A stretch of DNA of 56,013 bases from Planctomycetota bacterium (GCA_021776805.1 JAJFFD010000029.1:1-56013), one strand, 5' to 3'; positions 17,894-27,597 are shown, counted from the stretch's first letter. Notes: generated from the sequence alone by a model not told the origin. Made by a program: numbers and translations.

Positions 17894-19438
17894 CTACTCC
17901 CACTCGATCGTCGCCGGTGGCTTGCTGGAAATATCCAGACAGACCCGGTTGATGCCGCTCACCTGATTGATGATGCGGTTGCTGATCCGCTGCAGCACAT
18001 CCACTGGCAAAAGCTCCCAGTCGGCTGTCATGGCGTCCTGACTGGATACCACCCGCAAAACACAGGCCTCCTCATAGGTGCGCTTGTCCCCCATGACTCC
18101 CACGGACTGCACCGGTAAGAGCACAGCAAAGTACTGCCAGAGATTCGAATGCAGACTCTTCGCTTCGATCTCCTCGCGCATGATCGCATCCGCTTCACGC
18201 AGAGGTGTCAGGCGCTCTTCGCTGACTTCGCCGAGACAACGCACAGCGAGGCCCGGCCCAGGGAAAGGCTGCCGATCCACCAGACTCGGGGGTAGTCCGA
18301 GCTCACGACCGAGGGCGCGAACTTCGTCCTTGAACAGATCACGCAAGGGTTCAACCAACTGCATGTTCAAGTCCTTCGGCAGACCGCCCACATTGTGGTG
18401 GCTCTTGATGGTCGCCGTCGCCCCACCATGGGCGGCAACGGATTCGATCACATCGGGATACAGAGTCCCTTGCCCAAGGAAGTGCGCGTTGTCCAGGGTC
18501 GCTGCCTCCTCCTTGAAGACCTCGACGAAGACCCGACCGATAATCTTGCGCTTCTTTTCCGGGTCGGTCACCCCGGCCAATTCACTGAGGAAGCGCTCGC
18601 GTGCATCCACCACCCGCACATCCATGTGGTAGTCATCGCAAAACAGCGACTCAACCCCTTCTCGCTCACCCTTGCGCAGGAGCCCATTGTCCACGAAGAC
18701 GCAGTGCAAGCGCTTGCCGATGGCACGATGCACGAGCACCGCAGCCACGGACGAATCCACTCCACCGGACAGACCGAGAACCACCTCACCACTCTCTCCA
18801 ACCAGCTTTTGGATCTCTGCGACTTTGCGCTCGGCGATGCAACCTGGCTCCCAGTCCGCCGAACAGCCGGCGATGTCCAAGACGAAGTTGCGTAGAATCT
18901 CTGCCCCGAACTCGCTGTGGCTCACTTCGGGATGGAACTGCAGAGCGTAGATGCCGCGCTCACGGTTCTCTGCCGCAGCCGCTGGACAAGGTTCACTACG
19001 CGCCAGGATCTCGAAACCCTCTGGCAGCGCTGTAATCTTGTCGCCATGGGACATCCACACTACCGACTCGGCAGACACTCCCTTTAGAAGTGGCGACTCG
19101 GCCACGAGATTCATGTTGGTGCGACCGTACTCTCGACCTTCGCTCGACGGCTCGACCTTGCCACCAAGTTGGTCGCTGATGAGCTGCATGCCGTAGCAGA
19201 TGCCGAGCACCGGCACGCCCGCAGCCAGAACCTGAGGATCCAACTTCGGCGCATCCGCGTCGTAGACCGAGCGCGGGCCACCGGAGAGGATGACCGCTGT
19301 AGGTTGCATGGCAGCCATCATCATCCCGGTTCTCTCGGGGACCGTAATCCGCGAGTAGACCCCCATCTCGCGAATACGACGGGCGATGAGTTGGCAGTAT
19401 TGTGTGCCGAAGTCGACCACCAAGACTCCCCCCTTCAT
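17894..19438 (-). CDS. guaA: GMP synthase (glutamine-hydrolysing)
   Basis: 514 residues from the ATG at 19438, giving the usual start (MKGGVLVVDFGTQYCQLIARR) and normal family length. A GTG at 19492 overlapping the guaB stop is an alternative that adds 18 Gly-rich residues. The N-terminal class I amidotransferase has the catalytic Cys in GICYGMQL and the His-Glu pair in LQFHPEVSH. The ATP pyrophosphatase P-loop is GLSGGVDSS. The C-terminal dimerisation domain ends in the conserved PATIEWE. It converts XMP to GMP in the cytoplasm. It lies directly downstream of guaB in a guaBA operon. Confidence 0.97.
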   Translation of the reverse strand: MKGGVLVVDFGTQYCQLIARRIREMGVYSRITVPERTGMMMAAMQPTAVILSGGPRSVYDADAPKLDPQVLAAGVPVLGICYGMQLISDQLGGKVEPSSEGREYGRTNMNLVAESPLLKGVSAESVVWMSHGDKITALPEGFEILARSEPCPAAAAENRERGIYALQFHPEVSHSEFGAEILRNFVLDIAGCSADWEPGCIAERKVAEIQKLVGESGEVVLGLSGGVDSSVAAVLVHRAIGKRLHCVFVDNGLLRKGEREGVESLFCDDYHMDVRVVDARERFLSELAGVTDPEKKRKIIGRVFVEVFKEEAATLDNAHFLGQGTLYPDVIESVAAHGGATATIKSHHNVGGLPKDLNMQLVEPLRDLFKDEVRALGRELGLPPSLVDRQPFPGPGLAVRCLGEVSEERLTPLREADAIMREEIEAKSLHSNLWQYFAVLLPVQSVGVMGDKRTYEEACVLRVVSSQDAMTADWELLPVDVLQRISNRIINQVSGINRVCLDISSKPPATIEWE

Positions 19439-19488
19439 GCCACCTTCGGTCCTGGCATCGCCGCCATTCTGACCGCCCTGTCCTGCGC

Positions 19489-20949
19489 TCACTCCACGTC
19501 TCCCGTGTAATTGGGTGATTCCTTGGTGATCGAGATGTCGTGGGGATGGGACTCGCGCATCCCCGCAGTGGTCGTCCGAATGAAGCGGGCTCGCTCTACA
19601 AAATGCCCCAGGGTCTCAGCGCCGCAGTAGCCCATGGCGGAACGTAGACCACCTACCAATTGGTAGACATAGTCAGCCAAGGCCCCCTTCGTCGGCACCA
19701 TGCCCTCGACGCCCTCCGGCACGAACTTCATGGGCTCCTTGACATCACCCTGGCCATATCGATCGGCGCTGCCTGCGGACATGGCTCCCAGGGAGCCCAT
19801 GCCGCGCACAGCTTTGAAGGTGCGGCCCTTGTAGAGGATTATCTCTCCCGGTGATTCGTTCAGCCCAGCCATGAGAGATCCGAGCATCACCGAGGAGGCG
19901 CCGGCGGCCATAGCCTTGGCGATGTCACCCGAAGTCCGGATCCCGCCATCAGCGATCACCGGGATGCCTGCATTCGCCGCTACTTTGGCGCAATCGAAGA
20001 CTGCCGTGAACTGGGGCACGCCCACGCCGGTGACGATCCGCGTCGTGCAGATGGAACCCGGGCCGATGCCGACCTTGATGCCATCCACTCCGGCTTCGAT
20101 CAGGGCCTGAGTAGCCTCTGCCGTAGCCACGTTTCCTGCGACCACAGGGATCTCATGCTTGGCCTTGATGTTGCGAACAGTCTTGATGACGTTCTGCGAA
20201 TGGCCATGGGCCGTGTCCACGACAATCACATCAACTTCCGCCGACACCAGCTGGCTCACTCGCTCCAGATCGAGAACACCAACCGCCGCACCCACTCGTA
20301 GGCGACCGCGGGAATCTCGAGCCCCCTGCGGATACTCCTCGAGCAGGTTGATGTCCTTGATGGTGATCAAGCCGGCGAGGCGCCCGTCCTGGTGCAGAAG
20401 GATGAGCTTCTCCACCTTGCGCTGCTGCAGAATCTTCGCCGCCTCCTGCAGAGTGGTTTCCGGCTTGGCTGTAACCAGATCGGTCTTGGTCATCACATCA
20501 CCCACCAGAGTGCTGCGACTCTCGACGAAGCGCAGGTCCCGGCTAGTGAGGATGCCCTCCACGCGCATATCGCCATCGACCACGGGCAGACCACTGATGC
20601 GGTTGCCCCGCATGAGATCCTTGGCCATGCCCACCGTAGCGTTGGCACGCAGGGTGACGGGATCGAGAATGACTCCGTTGGCGCTGCGCTTGACGGTCTC
20701 CACTTCCTTGACCTGCTCGGAGATTGCCAGGTTCTTGTGGATGATGCCGATTCCGCCCTGCTGGGCCAAAGCCACGGACATGCGTGACTCGGTCACCGTG
20801 TCCATGGCGGCGCTGGAGATGGGGATTTGCAGGTCCACACCTCGGCAGAATGCAGTCCTCGTGGACACGTCTGCCGGTAGCACGTCCGAACTTTGCGGCA
20901 CCAGCAGAACATCGTCGTAGGTCAGGCCTTCGCCGACGAATCGTTCCAA
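19489..20949 (-). CDS. guaB: Inosine-5'-monophosphate dehydrogenase
   Basis: 486 residues when started at the TTG at 20949, which has GGAG eight bases upstream and gives the family's [15 protein letters not shown] opening. The longer frame to 21009 would start on the -35 element of the promoter below and is rejected. A pair of CBS domains sits at about 95-205. The catalytic loop [13 protein letters not shown] has the active-site Cys, and the flap ends near GYCGAETL. It oxidises IMP to XMP with NAD, the first dedicated step to GMP, feeding the adjacent guaA. Confidence 0.97.
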   Translation of the reverse strand: MERFVGEGLTYDDVLLVPQSSDVLPADVSTRTAFCRGVDLQIPISSAAMDTVTESRMSVALAQQGGIGIIHKNLAISEQVKEVETVKRSANGVILDPVTLRANATVGMAKDLMRGNRISGLPVVDGDMRVEGILTSRDLRFVESRSTLVGDVMTKTDLVTAKPETTLQEAAKILQQRKVEKLILLHQDGRLAGLITIKDINLLEEYPQGARDSRGRLRVGAAVGVLDLERVSQLVSAEVDVIVVDTAHGHSQNVIKTVRNIKAKHEIPVVAGNVATAEATQALIEAGVDGIKVGIGPGSICTTRIVTGVGVPQFTAVFDCAKVAANAGIPVIADGGIRTSGDIAKAMAAGASSVMLGSLMAGLNESPGEIILYKGRTFKAVRGMGSLGAMSAGSADRYGQGDVKEPMKFVPEGVEGMVPTKGALADYVYQLVGGLRSAMGYCGAETLGHFVERARFIRTTTAGMRESHPHDISITKESPNYTGDVE

Positions 20950-20979
20950 GTCGCTTTCTCCAGGGAGGAAAGCCGAAGA

Positions 20980-21009
20980 TTTATACCCGAGAGGGGGGGT
21001 GCTGTCCAA
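20980..21009 (-). promoter_or_regulatory. Housekeeping-type promoter of guaBA
   Basis: On the reverse strand TTGGAC (21009-21004) is followed by an 18-base spacer and TATAAA (20985-20980). The expected start point near 20973 leaves a leader of about 25 bases that contains GGAG before the TTG start of guaB. This is the best sigma-70-like promoter in the window, and it also decides the guaB start. Confidence 0.65.
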
Positions 21010-21061
21010 GGGGGCGATTCGAGGTACGGAGTCAGGATCGGAAAGGACCCAGGGAGCTCGA

Positions 21062-21763
21062 TCAGGCTGGCCAGTAGCGGACGATCACCTGCCCACGGGG
21101 ATGACCCCAGTCGCCGATGTACTCCGGCCGCCAACCGTTCTCGCTGCCGAACTGCTCCATCTGCCCGCGAGTGTAGAGGAAGCGTTCTTGATCATGGGGC
21201 TCGCTGGAATTCTCCACCTCGGTCTCGGTCTCACGGAAGGTGGCATAGAAGCGGCCACCATCGGCAATTGCCGGCCGGAGCTTGGCAAAGCAGCTGTTGA
21301 TGATCCCCGCAGGCAGATGCGTGAAGAGGGACTGAGCCAGGGCAAAATCTGGCCTCGCCGTGAACTTCTCGAATTCGAAGCTGCTGGAGACCACGAAGCA
21401 GGGACGCTTCTCCTGATTCAGTTCCTTGCCAATTTCGTCCGCGATCCCGGACTCGATCAAGCTCTCTTCCTTCTCTATGCCCAGGTAGTGGCCGGCCTCG
21501 AGATAGGGGATGAACAACCGCCCCCCACGCAGGCTCCCACAGGCGACGTCGAGCAGATAGTGCTCCGGGCGCAGCCCTTCGGCTAGCAGGAGATCGAACT
21601 GCAGTTTGCCCACCTCGTCCCAGAGTCCACCGACGTATTCCCGGTGGCCCATGCGCTTGATGCCGCGCTCGCCATGGCTGGAGCCCGGGTCGCGCAGGCG
21701 ACTGAAGAGCCAGCTGGCACCAGGGATCGACTTCACCATGGACTTGATGCGCTGCATGGACAT
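21062..21763 (-). CDS. SAM-dependent methyltransferase (class I)
   Basis: 233 residues from the ATG at 21763; a TTG at 21802 would add 13 residues, and neither start has a ribosome site. The core is recognisable: LLDVACGSLRGGRLFIPYL (SAM-binding loop), GIEKEESLIESG, and PDFALAQSLFTHLPAGIINSCFAKL. The N-terminal GGLWDEVGKLQFDLLLAEGL resembles methyltransferases linked to sugar or glycan synthesis, but the substrate is not evident. It lies just upstream of the guaB promoter on the same strand and is an independent gene. Confidence 0.8.
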   Translation of the reverse strand: MSMQRIKSMVKSIPGASWLFSRLRDPGSSHGERGIKRMGHREYVGGLWDEVGKLQFDLLLAEGLRPEHYLLDVACGSLRGGRLFIPYLEAGHYLGIEKEESLIESGIADEIGKELNQEKRPCFVVSSSFEFEKFTARPDFALAQSLFTHLPAGIINSCFAKLRPAIADGGRFYATFRETETEVENSSEPHDQERFLYTRGQMEQFGSENGWRPEYIGDWGHPRGQVIVRYWPA

Positions 21764-21874
21764 CGAGCAGCTGAGTGTTGCCCTGCCATCGCTGTTTTGC
21801 AAGCGCTGAATGGGACGCTAGGGAGCATGCAAGGTCCGCACCAAGGCCAGGCTCAATGCCCAAGCGCAGTCGCC

Positions 21875-22285
21875 TCACCTCTTCGGCAACTTCAAGAGCA
21901 ACTCCCCCGCCAAGTCTGAAACCGCCCATTCTTCAGCGATCTTCTCGCCCTCGAAGCGGGTGACGTGCATGTCCCACCATTCAACCTTTTGTCCGGAGGC
22001 CGGTATGCCCTGCAGATCGCCTTCGTGGGTTCCGCTCAGACAGCGCTGCCAGACCACCGTGTCACCCGCATCCATCAGCAGAGCGATCGCCTTGACCCGG
22101 ATATCCGGAATCGCCGCGCGCAGCTGCCGGGCAAAGCGCCGCACGAAGTCGGTGCCCGCATAGTCTCTCCCAGCCGAATGGACCAGGTAATCGGCGGCAA
22201 AGATATCTTCCACCGCAGCCAGGTTGCCGCTCGCAAGAATCTCGTCATTTGCGAAGCGGATTCGTTCTTCCTTACTCTTGGCCAT
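21875..22285 (-). CDS. SnoaL-like/ester cyclase family protein
   Basis: 136 residues from the ATG at 22285, selected because AGGAGG stands six bases upstream; the longer frame to 22315 is rejected. The cone-shaped alpha+beta fold of the SnoaL/NTF2 group is indicated by ANDEILASGNLAAVEDIFAADYLVH, FARQLRAAIPDIRVKAIALL and the paired strands VVWQRCLSGTHEGDLQGIPASG. Members include polyketide cyclases but also many small proteins of unknown use. There is no polyketide context here, so no substrate is proposed. Confidence 0.85.
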   Translation of the reverse strand: MAKSKEERIRFANDEILASGNLAAVEDIFAADYLVHSAGRDYAGTDFVRRFARQLRAAIPDIRVKAIALLMDAGDTVVWQRCLSGTHEGDLQGIPASGQKVEWWDMHVTRFEGEKIAEEWAVSDLAGELLLKLPKR

Positions 22286-22393
22286 GAGGTTCCTCCTGTT
22301 CTTCTCGCCGAACATGATCCCCTCAGGCCCAGCCGCTGTCGAGCGTCATGCTGACGGATGGGCCAATGACCACGAACGCCTAATGGCCCTGGA

Positions 22394-23515
22394 CTAGCTC
22401 CCGGCCGCGAACCGCTCCGCCATCTCCCAATGGATGCGGTGCATCATGCCCTTGGGCCAGAACTCATCACTGGGCGCCGCCACGCTGCTGTGATCCCGTC
22501 CCGGGACCAGAATGAACTCCGCGTCACTGCCGAGTAGCTCGAGTTCGTCGGCCAACAACTTGAACGGGCCCTCGAGGCGGAAGGTGTCAATATCGCCGCA
22601 GTAGCAGTGCAGTTTGCCTTCGAGACTCTTGCCGATCTCCGGCCACTTCTCCCGCAAGAGCAGGGAGACATCGTATTTCTTCCAGGCTTCGGCAACGAAG
22701 GGATCGATCTCCCCGGTCTCCAGATCGAAGATCATCATCGGTCGGCCATCCTCTCCTCGCGGACTGAATACCGCGTTGAAGCTGGCGAACTGTCCACCGT
22801 AGGCCTGTTGCTTGAACTCGCGCTCGACGAAGGAGCGAATCGATGTGGTGAATTCACCATTGCGGCGCATCAACATGATCTCTTCTCCCTGCGGATCCAT
22901 GTAGACGTTGTCGAAGTCGTAGATATCGATGCCGGTGAAATCTCTGAAGTCCAAAGAGTCCGGGGCCGTGGACCAGGTGCCATTGAAGAACTCGGGGTAG
23001 GTCACCTGCAGCCAGAAACTGCTCCAGCCGCCGCTCGAGTGCCCAGTCAGAAAGCGTCCGCGGGGTGCAGAGAAGGCGCCGAACTCCTTCTCCAATGCCG
23101 GAATGAACTCGCTGGTCAGCGCCTCCCCCCAGGGCCCGTTGTTGACCGAGTCAGCAAACTCATGATGTCCGAGCGGGCATGCTGCATTTAGAAAAACGTA
23201 GATCATCAGCGGCAGCTCGCCGCTGCTCACTCCAGCGACCAGGTTCTTCTCTCTGCGCCAGGCGCCGCTGTGCGTACCACCAAAGCCATGGATGTTGTAG
23301 GCGACCGGAAGGCTCTTATCTGCTGTATAGCCTGGAGGCAGGACCACACCGGCTTCGATGGAAACCGAGCGACCCCAAAAGGCACTGAGCAACTTGGACT
23401 CGAGAGTGAAGAGCTTGCAGTTCTCCGTGTCAGCAAGGGGTCTCCGCTGAGCAGTGGTCGAAGCGGTGCAGACTAGGAGGGTGATGCTGACAAGCAGCGT
23501 ATGAAGGCGGAGCAT
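22394..23515 (-). CDS. Secreted alpha/beta hydrolase (putative esterase)
   Basis: 373 residues from the ATG at 23515, which gives a clean signal peptide (MLRLHTLLVSITLLVCTAST-TAQ). The frame is open 83 codons further upstream, but that part is polar and non-coding in character. The hydrolase core has YNIHGFGGTHSGAW (oxyanion region), the nucleophile elbow LTGHSSGGWSS, and a late His in LVPGRDHSSV. It resembles the esterase D/feruloyl-esterase-like group. TATGAT lies six bases before the ATG, so the transcript may be leaderless. Confidence 0.85.
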   Translation of the reverse strand: MLRLHTLLVSITLLVCTASTTAQRRPLADTENCKLFTLESKLLSAFWGRSVSIEAGVVLPPGYTADKSLPVAYNIHGFGGTHSGAWRREKNLVAGVSSGELPLMIYVFLNAACPLGHHEFADSVNNGPWGEALTSEFIPALEKEFGAFSAPRGRFLTGHSSGGWSSFWLQVTYPEFFNGTWSTAPDSLDFRDFTGIDIYDFDNVYMDPQGEEIMLMRRNGEFTTSIRSFVEREFKQQAYGGQFASFNAVFSPRGEDGRPMMIFDLETGEIDPFVAEAWKKYDVSLLLREKWPEIGKSLEGKLHCYCGDIDTFRLEGPFKLLADELELLGSDAEFILVPGRDHSSVAAPSDEFWPKGMMHRIHWEMAERFAAGS

Positions 23516-23521
23516 GCGGGG

Positions 23522-23527
23522 ATCATA
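23522..23527 (-). promoter_or_regulatory. Putative -10 box of a leaderless transcript (esterase)
   Basis: TATGAT on the reverse strand ends six bases before the ATG at 23515. If used, transcription would start at or within a base or two of the ATG, and no Shine-Dalgarno exists to contradict this. No -35 element is recognisable. Confidence 0.35.
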
Positions 23528-23668
23528 GCCCTCACAGCCGACGCTGAGGCAGCTCGCTTCGAGGATCTCTAGCCAAGATCCAGGCAGTTCTCCGCATCTG
23601 GCGGGAAGACGCCATGGAGACCTTGCTGAGCTCGAGTGATTCCAGCGAGACAGCAGCAAAGAAGAGTG

Positions 23669-23695
23669 AGAGCAAGAAGTTTTGCTTCCTGCTCT
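23669..23695 (-). terminator. Terminator after the TPR protein gene
   Basis: An 11-bp stem with one G-U pair and a CAAAA loop lies 8 bases beyond the stop at 23704, and is followed on the reverse strand by a pyrimidine-rich CTCTTCTTT. It is the most terminator-like structure among the reverse-strand genes. Confidence 0.6.
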
Positions 23696-23703
23696 CTGGG
23701 CTC

Positions 23704-24510
23704 TCACTTCTCTTCGAGCATTCGCCTTGCACGGGGAAGGGCGCGATCCTTGACCATGCGCCAATCAGGCTGGATCTCGAGGGCATGCTCGAGTGCCGCC
23801 ACCGCCTCCTTCACCTTGCCGGCGCTCATCAGGTAGAGACCGCTCTCTCCCCAGACCTCGGCTCGCCCCCAGATCGGACCACTGCTCTTTTCATCGCTCT
23901 CCAACATTGGCATCTCCCTTGCCTCCTTGAATCGACTGAGAGCCTTCTCGCGATCACCGCCGTGCTCTGCAGGCAGGGAGAACAGGCTCATGGCATCCAA
24001 AAGGACAACCCGTGGATTGTCTGGCCCTAGCTCCAGGGCGATCTCCATTGCCATGCCCTGCCGCGGCCCGAGTTCCCGCGCCATCTGCGGCGCAGTGCCG
24101 ATACGAAGAAAGCAAAGCCATGCCAGAAGCGCCTGGCTGTCCGCACTCTCCGCTTCGATCTCAACAGAACGCGACAAGGCCGCGATGGCTCTGTCGAGAC
24201 GCTCGCCCTTCACCCTGGGATCGATACCGGCTTCTCTACTGAGCCACCAATCCGCATGGGCCGCGTGATACATCGCATCCGCGCCTAGTTCGGGATTCTC
24301 GAAGAGCTTGACGAGTTGCTTACGCGCCGCACGCATGCCGTCGAAATCGACCGCGTAGATGGCGCGCATGAGTTGATCCCGTGCGCTGCGGCAGGCGTCT
24401 TCGGATTCAGCGACCGCCTCTGCCTGCTCGGAAACACGTTCCTGAGCCGGCAGAGTTGAAAGCAGGGCGAGGGCAACGGTCGCTGCGAGCTGAAGGGATG
24501 ACATTCTCAT
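23704..24510 (-). CDS. Exported TPR-like protein
   Basis: 268 residues with a signal peptide (MRMSSLQLAATVALALLSTLPAQ). The rest is alpha-helical with TPR-type helix pairs, such as AIAALSRSVEIEAESADSQALLAWL and VKEAVAALEHALEIQPDW. AGGAG is placed five bases before the ATG. No catalytic motif is seen. TPR proteins usually hold other proteins together; the partner is unknown. It is followed by a hairpin terminator, so it is probably monocistronic. Confidence 0.78.
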   Translation of the reverse strand: MRMSSLQLAATVALALLSTLPAQERVSEQAEAVAESEDACRSARDQLMRAIYAVDFDGMRAARKQLVKLFENPELGADAMYHAAHADWWLSREAGIDPRVKGERLDRAIAALSRSVEIEAESADSQALLAWLCFLRIGTAPQMARELGPRQGMAMEIALELGPDNPRVVLLDAMSLFSLPAEHGGDREKALSRFKEAREMPMLESDEKSSGPIWGRAEVWGESGLYLMSAGKVKEAVAALEHALEIQPDWRMVKDRALPRARRMLEEK

Positions 24511-24589
24511 TGAGACTCCTGGTTTGTGAAAACAGAGTCTCTACGAGGAGATGGGTAGAGGCCTACACGAGCATCGCCAGACTGCAGGA

Positions 24590-24609
24590 GGGAACCGATG
24601 AAGGTTCCC
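24590..24609 (-). terminator. Hairpin downstream of exported protein gene
   Basis: A perfect 7-bp stem GGGAACC/GGTTCCC with a 6-base loop, 25 bases after the stop at 24634. No T-run follows, so this is a weak terminator candidate. Confidence 0.35.
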
Positions 24610-24633
24610 AATTAGAACGAGCGAGTGGTGTTC

Positions 24634-25158
24634 CTAGCGACCAGCAGCCTGTCCGGAGTCTGGCAGCGGTTCGAGGCCGAAGGTCAAACGCCAGGCATCG
24701 CTGGTGAGAAGCGGCCCAGTGAGCTGAGTCGCAGTCGCCTGAACTTCGACGAAAAGCCCAATCAGCTCGGGCACATCCGGCACGGGGCAGGGCAAGAAGT
24801 TCCCATCCGGTCCTGGTAGGAAGGGACCGATCATTCCGCCACCTTGACCTTGCATCACCGCATTGGCATTCAGGTAGAGCTCGCACTGCCCCACCGGCGT
24901 AGGCTGAACTGCCGGGATGAATGAGAAGTACAGCATCAGCAGGTCGGAGCTCGGGCGAAAGCCGAGAACGAAGCCGAACCTCTGGTTGCCGAGGAATGGC
25001 AGGTCGAGGATATCCAGGGTGAATCCCTGCTGGCCGGGAATCGAGCAGGAGTCGGTGAGCTTCTCGATCTTGGCAGCTTGTGCCTGTGTCGGAGCGGCAA
25101 AGCAGAGGGTGGAAACTGCGGACAGGGCAACCGCAACGAGGTGGCGTCTCATGAACAT
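24634..25158 (-). CDS. Exported protein of unknown function
   Basis: 174 residues with a signal peptide (MFMRRHLVAVALSAVSTLCFAAPTQA). The mature part is beta-rich with little charge: strands such as FGFVLGFRPSSDLLMLYFSF are followed by ELYLNANAVM, GPFLPGPDG and LIGLFVEVQATAT. From memory, similar short domains with a Pro/Gly-rich loop and a closing VxVQA strand occur at the C termini of many exported planctomycete proteins; here it stands alone. No function can be assigned. Confidence 0.7.
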   Translation of the reverse strand: MFMRRHLVAVALSAVSTLCFAAPTQAQAAKIEKLTDSCSIPGQQGFTLDILDLPFLGNQRFGFVLGFRPSSDLLMLYFSFIPAVQPTPVGQCELYLNANAVMQGQGGGMIGPFLPGPDGNFLPCPVPDVPELIGLFVEVQATATQLTGPLLTSDAWRLTFGLEPLPDSGQAAGR

Positions 25159-25346
25159 GCCTAGGTTTTACCCCTAGATGAGATAACTGGCTATCACGAC
25201 TAGGACCCAGCTTGCCAAAGGGCTTGCTGTGGAGCGTGAGTGGTTTTCGCGGTGAGCATCATCGACGACTCAGCATGCCTACCGGAGAACAGCAAATCCT
25301 CTGACAAATCCGGGGACGCTAGTCTGTCCTGCTGCGTTATGGCTGC

Positions 25347-27578
25347 ATGAGCGGCGAGTTCGGCCCAAGCATTGAGGAGCTCCTTGGTCACAGCAGCTGG
25401 CTGAGGACCCTGGCTTGCCAACTCCTACGCGACTCAGGGGAAGCGGAGGACGCCCTGCAAGATGCCTGGCTTCGGGCGCTCAGCTGTCCACCCCCACATC
25501 GAGCCAACCCTCGAGCCTGGCTGGCTCGTGTGCTGCGCAACACAGTGGCGACGAGACAGCGCGCGACCCGAGCCCGACGCCGGCGGGAGCAGCAAGCCGC
25601 TCTCCCCGAGGCCATGCCCAACAGCTCCGAGCTCGCAGGAGAAGCAGAGCAATTCGCTCAACTCATGGCTGCGGTACAGACTCTGCGAGCGCCTTATCGA
25701 GAAACCGTGCTGCTGCACTACTTCCATGGTCATGACAATGCGGAGGTGGCGCGACGTCAGGGAGTGAGCCGCTCCACGGTGCGCAGCCGCCTGTCTCGGG
25801 CTCATGAGCTCTTACGTGGCGAACTGGACCGTCGCAGCAGTGGCGAGCGACGCATTTGGGCTGTGGCCTTCGCTCCTCTCTTGGCGGGGAAGCTCCCTCG
25901 CGCCTCGTTCGCCAGTCTGTTCGCGGCAGCAGGAGCCCTCAGCTTGGTTCTGGTCCTGACAACAACCCTCTTATTGACCGGTGAACCAGAACTGGAGAAT
26001 CCGCAATTCGGCGATGCCGAGACCAGCATCGCTACATCGCTGACGAGTCCCCCTCTACAAGAAGAACCCGCTCGCAGTGCTCTCCCCGCAGGGGCCTCGA
26101 CACAAACCTCATCAGGATCACCGGCGATTCGCAGGGGACGCCTCCTTGACAGCGATGGCCAAGCCCTGCCCGGTCGTAGTCTGCGCTTTATCAGCACAGA
26201 AAGTGGGCAAGATCAGTTTCTTGCATCGGATCTACAGGGTCGATTCCGAATCGATCAATTGGGTCTCGGCGCCATCACTGTCAATGAACCCGACTTGACC
26301 ACCGTCCTCGGTGGATTTCTGCGCGGCGATGGATCCGATGGCGAAACGACCGTGGTTGCCGCAGCCCGGATGCAGCTCCATGGATTGGTGACTAACTCCG
26401 CTGGCCTGCCTTTGGCAGAAGTTGCCCTGGCCTTCGAGCTTCCGGAGGGCTTGCGAGAGAGCTTCGCTATTCCCCTTGATCAATCTGGCGATCTGCGTTG
26501 GCGGGAGAAAACCCGCGGCGATGGAAGCTTCACCTTTGCAGAACTGCCCCGCATGGCGGGGCTTCGCCTGCGTGCATCCCTGGCCGGCTACCTGACCAAC
26601 TATGTGAGTCTCGAGACTCTTCAGGCATCGGCCGGTCATCTCCGAATGCAGGCGATCCCTGGCGACCGCCCCCCTGCCCCCCACTTGTCAGCTGGGAGCC
26701 GTCGAGGCCGTGTCCTCTACGATGATGGACTGCCGGCGGAGGGCGCCCAGCTCTGGGCCTTCGCGGACCCTCCCATCGCGATGCTCATGCCCGGCAGTGT
26801 CGAGCTAGACGGGGCTGGTGAGTTCCGCCTACCAGACATGCCCGAATCGAACCTCCGCCTCGTGCTCGTCGATCCAATCAGCCTGCAAACCCATAGCTGG
26901 TATCGAGCAGCGGGCAGTCCTCTCGACCTGGTGCTCCCGCGAGCGACCCTGGTCGGAGTCAAGGGAGTCGTCATCGACCAGCGAGGGGAGCCAGTGCCCG
27001 GGGCGCAGGTGCAACTTCACAGACCTGTTGACTCCGGGATGGACATGCTCGCGGGATCCCTGCGCACGACCTGGAAACCCGGCCTTGGCAGCAGCCACTC
27101 CTTCTCCCTCGGGGAACAGCTAGCGGGTAGCGGCATGCAGCTATCCTTCGCCGCGAACGGGGCTCGCAGCAAGACGGATGAGGACGGTCGCTTCGCATTC
27201 GACAAGGTCATGCGTAAGGGTCTGCAAGTCCGTATATGGGCTGCCTCCATTGAGGAGCGCATCCTGGAGGTCCCGGAGGTCGGTGATCTCCAGATCTCCG
27301 TCGAGCAGCGCAGCCACCTGCAGATCATTCTCGAATCTGCCATCCAAGCAGATCGTGCCCAATTGCTAGATGAAGATGGGGAGGTCTTGCCCGTTCGCCT
27401 CGAGGCCGGACTCGTGCACCGTCGCTATCCCCGCGGCTTTCCGATCACCGATGGCCGCTCCGAGTTCGTCCTGGTTTCACCACGTGCTCGCAACCTGCTT
27501 CTCTTCTTCGAGGGTGAGGAACGCCAGCGCATACCGATCACTATCGAGGCCGGGACCAGTCGCGTCCTTCGCCTCTAG
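25347..27578 (+). CDS. ECF sigma factor/membrane-anchored CarboxypepD_reg sensor fusion (complete)
   Basis: 743 residues. Sigma region 2 lies at about 8-75 (ACQLLRDSGEAEDALQDAWLRAL) and region 4 at about 103-158 (LRAPYRETVLLHYFHGHDNAEVARRQG, then the recognition helix STVRSRLSRAHELL). One membrane span follows at about 188-211. At least four CarboxypepD_reg-type beta domains follow, near 260-310, 341-435, 452-530 and 536-640. Topology puts the sigma domains in the cytoplasm and the repeats outside. It is the full-length relative of the gene at 1-2295. No separate anti-sigma gene is adjacent. A TlpA-DUF3738 gene starts 19 bases downstream and is probably cotranscribed. Confidence 0.92.
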   Translation: MSGEFGPSIEELLGHSSWLRTLACQLLRDSGEAEDALQDAWLRALSCPPPHRANPRAWLARVLRNTVATRQRATRARRRREQQAALPEAMPNSSELAGEAEQFAQLMAAVQTLRAPYRETVLLHYFHGHDNAEVARRQGVSRSTVRSRLSRAHELLRGELDRRSSGERRIWAVAFAPLLAGKLPRASFASLFAAAGALSLVLVLTTTLLLTGEPELENPQFGDAETSIATSLTSPPLQEEPARSALPAGASTQTSSGSPAIRRGRLLDSDGQALPGRSLRFISTESGQDQFLASDLQGRFRIDQLGLGAITVNEPDLTTVLGGFLRGDGSDGETTVVAAARMQLHGLVTNSAGLPLAEVALAFELPEGLRESFAIPLDQSGDLRWREKTRGDGSFTFAELPRMAGLRLRASLAGYLTNYVSLETLQASAGHLRMQAIPGDRPPAPHLSAGSRRGRVLYDDGLPAEGAQLWAFADPPIAMLMPGSVELDGAGEFRLPDMPESNLRLVLVDPISLQTHSWYRAAGSPLDLVLPRATLVGVKGVVIDQRGEPVPGAQVQLHRPVDSGMDMLAGSLRTTWKPGLGSSHSFSLGEQLAGSGMQLSFAANGARSKTDEDGRFAFDKVMRKGLQVRIWAASIEERILEVPEVGDLQISVEQRSHLQIILESAIQADRAQLLDEDGEVLPVRLEAGLVHRRYPRGFPITDGRSEFVLVSPRARNLLLFFEGEERQRIPITIEAGTSRVLRL

Positions 27579-27597
27579 CACTTCCAGAGTCCAAGTC

